DNA of 64,000 nucleotides from Flaviflagellibacter rhizophilus (GTDB lineage Bacteria > Pseudomonadota > Alphaproteobacteria > Rhizobiales > Methylopilaceae). The notes beneath the pieces are model-generated. The model saw nothing but the letters and a program-made list of their open reading frames with translations, was not told the origin of the DNA and did no database searches. Location: positions 496,001 through 560,000 of the forward strand of contig NZ_JAXAFJ010000001.1 in NCBI RefSeq assembly GCF_033898525.1, given 5' to 3'. The position numbers and the translations under genes were made by a program. Shown here piece by piece: positions 60,887-64,000 of this stretch (positions are counted from its first letter, which is position 1; every line of letters begins with the position of its first letter).

Positions 60887-62644
60887 ATGCGTCGCTTTCA
60901 ATTTGCGCTGAGCCTGACGGCGGCACTTCTGCTGTCGGTCAGCCCACTGCCGTATTTCGAAGGCGTCGGTTCCGGCGCCGCTTTCGCGCAGCAGGGCGGC
61001 AAGGGTGGTGGAGCCGGACGAGGAGGCGGCGGCCCTTCCTCAAGCCGAGGTGGCGGCGCTGGAGCAGGAGCCGGAGCGTCAAGGGGCGGGTCAGCGGCCG
61101 CCGGCGCACGAGGCGGGGCCATGGGCGGGGCGACAGGCGCATCGGCATCCTCGACAGGGCAAGCGAAGTCGGCCGCGGGCCACGCAAGGGCTAGCGCCGC
61201 CCAGGCAGCGGCAGCCGAGAGACGAAGCGCCGCACGTGCTGCGGCACAAGCTGCAGCGGAAGGCGATGCGGCCGCGCGTTCCGCAACGAAGGCTTCAGCG
61301 AAGAGCACCCCCGGCAAGGCTGCGGCGACCAAGGCCAAAGCGGTGAAAGCTGCAAACGAGAAGGCACGCGCCAGAAACGCGCAGCGCCAGCAGGCACGGG
61401 CCGAAGCTACGCGTCTATCCGGGCTCCCCGCCTCGGACACTCGCCAGCATCAGGCGCGCGAACTCGTCGCGTCCGGTTTGTCGGACACGCAAGTCGCGGC
61501 GCTGCGACGCCGCGGCTTCACGATTCAGGAGAGCGAGCAGCTTTCGTCCGGGAAACGTGTCGTGCGGCTGGGCGTGCCGCGTGGCCTTGCCCTCGAAAAG
61601 GCCCGGCAGCAGGTGGACGCGTTGGGAACGGGCATCAGCGCCGATCTGAACCACTACTATCGACCGGCCTTGCATGCGGAGCATGACGCCGCAAAGCCTT
61701 GCAGCGGTGCCTTGTGCGGTGCCGCCGACATGGTCGGGTGGGACAAAGCGGGCTATTCTTGCGGGCCCTCGCCGCGGGTCGGGATCATCGACACCGCACT
61801 CGACCTTGACGCGAAGGATCTTGCCGGGCGCCGGATCGAGGTTCTCCAGCCTGCAGGCCAGAAGCGCGGCTCTTCACCGGGCCATGGCACGACAATCGCA
61901 TCCTTGCTGGGCACCCTGCTTCCTGACGCCCGATTTATCGCCATCGACGGCTTCACTGCGGGAGAAGACGGGCAGGACCGCACCGATGCCCTCTCGCTCG
62001 CGAAGGCCATAGACCGGCTGACCTCCCACGGCGTTGATGTGATCAATCTCAGCCTGTCAGGCCCGCCGAACCGCCTCGTGCAGGAGGCTGTTACGAGTGC
62101 GGTGGAGCGCGGCGTCATCATTGTTGCCGCGGCAGGGAATGACGGAGCTAAGGCGCCCCCATCCTACCCGGCAGCCTATGCCGATGTGCTTGCCGTGACC
62201 GCCGTCGACGCCGAAAAGAACCTCTACCGCCGCGCCAGCACTGGCGACTACATCGACCTCGCGGCGCCGGGTGTCGGCATCTTCGGTGAATCGAAGGCGG
62301 AAGGCCCGTCTCAGGGCACATCCCTGGCGACGCCTTTCGTCGCCGCCGCTGCGGCCGTCCTGAAGGCGTCCAACCCCGGCACCACGCCCCGGAATGCAGG
62401 AGCCCGGCTCAAGGCCGGCGCATTCGATCTCGGACCTGTCGGTTATGACGAATTTTACGGCTGGGGTTTGGTGCAGACGGCTGGCCTGTGCGCCGATCCG
62501 GGACTGATCGCCTCGCAGGGGGCACCTTCGAGCAGCGCAAGTGCCGGGAAACTGCCGGCCCTGGAAGGTCCAACCACTCTTGAGCAGGCCGGCGTTGCCT
62601 CCGCCACGGCTGCCGAGGTGTCCCCGGCAGCCGGACAGAAGTAG
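60887..62644 (+). CDS. Secreted S8-family (subtilisin-like) serine protease
   Basis: With ATG 60887 the protein is 585 aa and has a leader (MRRFQFALSLTAALLLSVSPL). A GTG at 60860 would add nine residues. A Gly/Ser/Ala-rich segment (about 40-85) and an Ala/Lys/Arg-rich helical segment (about 85-175) lead to a propeptide-like region and then the subtilase domain with Asp302 (VGIIDTALD), His333 (GHGTTIAS) and Ser479 (GTSLATPFVAAAAAV), plus the AAGNDG oxyanion segment. It is divergent from the ECF sigma/anti-sigma unit and may be its target. The C-terminal tail is low-complexity. The substrate is unknown. Confidence 0.9.
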   Translation: MRRFQFALSLTAALLLSVSPLPYFEGVGSGAAFAQQGGKGGGAGRGGGGPSSSRGGGAGAGAGASRGGSAAAGARGGAMGGATGASASSTGQAKSAAGHARASAAQAAAAERRSAARAAAQAAAEGDAAARSATKASAKSTPGKAAATKAKAVKAANEKARARNAQRQQARAEATRLSGLPASDTRQHQARELVASGLSDTQVAALRRRGFTIQESEQLSSGKRVVRLGVPRGLALEKARQQVDALGTGISADLNHYYRPALHAEHDAAKPCSGALCGAADMVGWDKAGYSCGPSPRVGIIDTALDLDAKDLAGRRIEVLQPAGQKRGSSPGHGTTIASLLGTLLPDARFIAIDGFTAGEDGQDRTDALSLAKAIDRLTSHGVDVINLSLSGPPNRLVQEAVTSAVERGVIIVAAAGNDGAKAPPSYPAAYADVLAVTAVDAEKNLYRRASTGDYIDLAAPGVGIFGESKAEGPSQGTSLATPFVAAAAAVLKASNPGTTPRNAGARLKAGAFDLGPVGYDEFYGWGLVQTAGLCADPGLIASQGAPSSSASAGKLPALEGPTTLEQAGVASATAAEVSPAAGQK

Positions 62645-62672
62645 ACGGGAGGGGCTGCCCCCTTCCGGTAGG

Positions 62673-63413
62673 TCAGCCTTCGATGATCGTGACGACGGTG
62701 TAGTTATCCGGCTTCACGATGACAATGCGGCCGTCGCTCAGAACGAAGTAACGATAGCCGCGATACTGCGGAACAATCGTCACGATTTCTGTCGGCAGCG
62801 AGAGAAGCTCCACCGTACGCGGCACGGAAACGCCGACCGAGACGTTGAAGTCGACGTTCACGCGCCTGACATCGCGGGTGACGATCTTCGAGCGGATCTC
62901 CGTGCGCTGGGTGCTGGACAGGTTGACCGACGTGGAGTTGCTGTCACGGCGGGTGCTGTCGGCACCTTCACGGGAGGAGCGATCCCGTTCGCCCTCGCCG
63001 GTCCGCTGACCGTCGCGGTTCGCGTCACGCTGGCCATCCGTGCTGCGCTCGCCGGCCGCACCTTCTCGTGCGGTACCGCTGCGGGGCTCGGACGCCGTGG
63101 ACGAACCGGAACCCGACGCTGCGGGTTCACGAGCCTTGCCCGGCTCCGTTGCGGAACCGGCAGCAGAGCCCGACCCTGAGGCCGTGCCGGACGTGGCACC
63201 CGAGCCGGTGGCCGAACCTGTGGCCGAGCCGGAACCCGTGGCTGAGCCCGCACCCGCGGCGGAGCCGGAACCGGTCGCTGAACCCGAACCCGTGGCCGAG
63301 CCGCTGCTCGCCGGAGGAATCCGCTCGGAGCCGCCTGACGTCTGGGCGCCCGCTATGCCTGCGCTCGCGAGAAGCGCGGCCAGTGCGACAGTCGAAAACA
63401 TGGAATTTTTCAT
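62673..63413 (-). CDS. DUF1236 protein with Gly/Ser/Ala/Thr repeat region
   Basis: This 246-aa secreted protein has a leader (MKNSMFSTVALAALLASAGIAGAQ) and a strong AGGAGG site. Residues about 35-95 are degenerate GSATGS-type repeats, followed by a charged Arg/Asp/Glu-rich stretch. The C-terminal DUF1236 domain reads VPRTVELLSLPTEIVTIVPQYRGYRYFVLSDGRIVIV. DUF1236 proteins are mostly Hyphomicrobiales and their function is not established. It lies 42 bases downstream of a shorter DUF1236 gene and converges on the subtilase. Confidence 0.82.
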   Translation of the reverse strand: MKNSMFSTVALAALLASAGIAGAQTSGGSERIPPASSGSATGSGSATGSGSAAGAGSATGSGSATGSATGSGATSGTASGSGSAAGSATEPGKAREPAASGSGSSTASEPRSGTAREGAAGERSTDGQRDANRDGQRTGEGERDRSSREGADSTRRDSNSTSVNLSSTQRTEIRSKIVTRDVRRVNVDFNVSVGVSVPRTVELLSLPTEIVTIVPQYRGYRYFVLSDGRIVIVKPDNYTVVTIIEG

Positions 63414-63455
63414 TGCGTCACCTCCTGTACTTCCAGTGCGATTGTTCGGTGTGCG

Positions 63456-63761
63456 TCAGTCGATGATCTGAACGACCTTGCGGGTCTTCGGCTCGACGAG
63501 AACGGTACGGCCGTCGATGACCACGTAGCGGTAGTTCGAAGCCGACGGAACGCCCGTTACGGTGTGCAGCTCCACGGTCTCCGGAAGGACCGCGCCCACG
63601 CTCAGCCTTACATCGGCCGGCAGGGTAGCAGCAGTCGTCTTCTGCTTGACAACGTATTCGCGGATCTGGGTCTGCTCGACTGGCGACACGATCACGGTCT
63701 CGGCAAGTGCAGCAGTGGAAAAGAGGCCTGCGGCAGCGATGAGCAGAAGGGTCTTCTTCAT
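63456..63761 (-). CDS. DUF1236 protein, short form
   Basis: This 101-aa protein has a leader (MKKTLLLIAAAGLFSTAALA) with AAAAGGAG upstream, and consists mainly of one DUF1236 domain (IREYVVKQKTTAATLPADVRLSVGAVLPETVELHTVTG, YRYVVIDGRTVLVEPKTRKVVQIID). Its last 50 residues align by eye with the end of the larger neighbour (PxTVEL, YRYxV, GRxVxV, VVxII). Tandem duplication with gain of a repeat region in one copy is likely. Periplasmic location is predicted. Function unknown. Confidence 0.82.
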   Translation of the reverse strand: MKKTLLLIAAAGLFSTAALAETVIVSPVEQTQIREYVVKQKTTAATLPADVRLSVGAVLPETVELHTVTGVPSASNYRYVVIDGRTVLVEPKTRKVVQIID

Positions 63762-63952
63762 AGTGATCTCCTTTTACGTCCCCCGCATCCAAGAACGAGC
63801 GTCGCGTTGCTTTATTCCCGGGCAATTGCGAAATCCGTAAGCAGCATGATCGAGAGAACGCACAGCCCTGCAGCAGTTCGGAGGTCGAAAAGCCCGCCGT
63901 CTGGCCTTCTGCGCCGGCGTGTGGGAAACAGCCGTCTCGCGAGAGGAAGACG

Positions 63953-64000
63953 ATGAGCTGGGATGTTGTGAATTTCGCGGTCGGCGCTTTGACGCTGATC
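63953..64000 (+). CDS. Start of a gene running off the window
   Basis: ATG 63953 follows a strong ribosome site (GAGAGGAAG, about six bases away) and the first 16 codons read MSWDVVNFAVGALTLI, a likely hydrophobic N-terminus. Only 48 bases are visible, so the product is unknown. Confidence 0.5.
   Translation, partial: MSWDVVNFAVGALTLI

Noticed and set aside
63040..63471. Plus-strand frame with AEPEPVAEP repeats
   Set aside because: It is the mirror of the GSATGS repeat region in the DUF1236 gene, which has a signal peptide and ribosome site.

Overview
The window is GC-rich chromosomal DNA from an alphaproteobacterium, most likely a member of the Hyphomicrobiales (Rhizobiales). The evidence is a Ros/MucR-type regulator, two DUF1236 proteins, an HWE-type histidine kinase, a PmtA-like phospholipid methyltransferase end, and several solute-binding-protein transport systems (TTT, TRAP, NitT-type ABC). 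I do not name a genus. I saw no rRNA or tRNA gene, insertion sequence, prophage or CRISPR array. The region reads as metabolic and transport accessory genes with local regulators.

Layout. 1-307: 3' end of a phospholipid N-methyltransferase. 414-8778: a periplasmic molybdenum aldehyde dehydrogenase operon (paoABC-like), a divergent AraC regulator broken by a frameshift, a lipoprotein alpha/beta hydrolase, an XdhC-like cofactor-insertion factor and a second AraC regulator. 8861-11929: DedA protein, SDR and MFS transporter on the minus strand. 12142-17834: Tat-exported metallo-beta-lactamase-fold hydrolase with divergent LysR, two VOC proteins, a cold-shock protein and a fatty acid desaturase. 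17864-24608: gamma-carbonic anhydrase, then a tripartite tricarboxylate transporter (tctCBA), GntR regulator, CaiB-type CoA transferase and crotonase-like enzyme. Near-identical AT-rich palindromic sites lie before the two transcription units. 24733-26758: L,D-transpeptidase and phosphodiester glycosidase.

26860-36957 is the best-defined system, a guanidine regulon. One guanidine-I (ykkC) riboswitch on the plus strand precedes the carboxyguanidine deiminase pair, the biotin-dependent guanidine/urea carboxylase and allophanate hydrolase. A second guanidine-I riboswitch on the minus strand precedes a NitT/TauT-type ABC importer. The two operons converge on a REP-like inverted repeat. Together they predict import of guanidine and its use as nitrogen source.

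37318-48394: MucR, two adjacent GAF-domain signalling proteins (HWE kinase; degenerate GGDEF-EAL), a gluconate module (LacI-type repressor, 18-bp operator, gluconokinase, TRAP dctQMP), a frameshifted L-lactate permease and a small hypothetical gene. 48705-53188: nhaA with a candidate leader RNA, and an arsenic operon (arsR-acr3-arsC-MFS) with its operator. 53314-58967: small membrane protein, aspartate ammonia-lyase, GAF histidine kinase, and a photolyase operon with a DUF2256 zinc-ribbon protein and a conserved companion. 59205-64000: an ECF sigma/anti-sigma pair plus a 43-aa membrane protein, divergent from a secreted subtilase with possible ECF promoters facing both ways, two DUF1236 proteins, and the start of one more gene.

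No computation or database search was run. Family calls come from motif recognition by eye.
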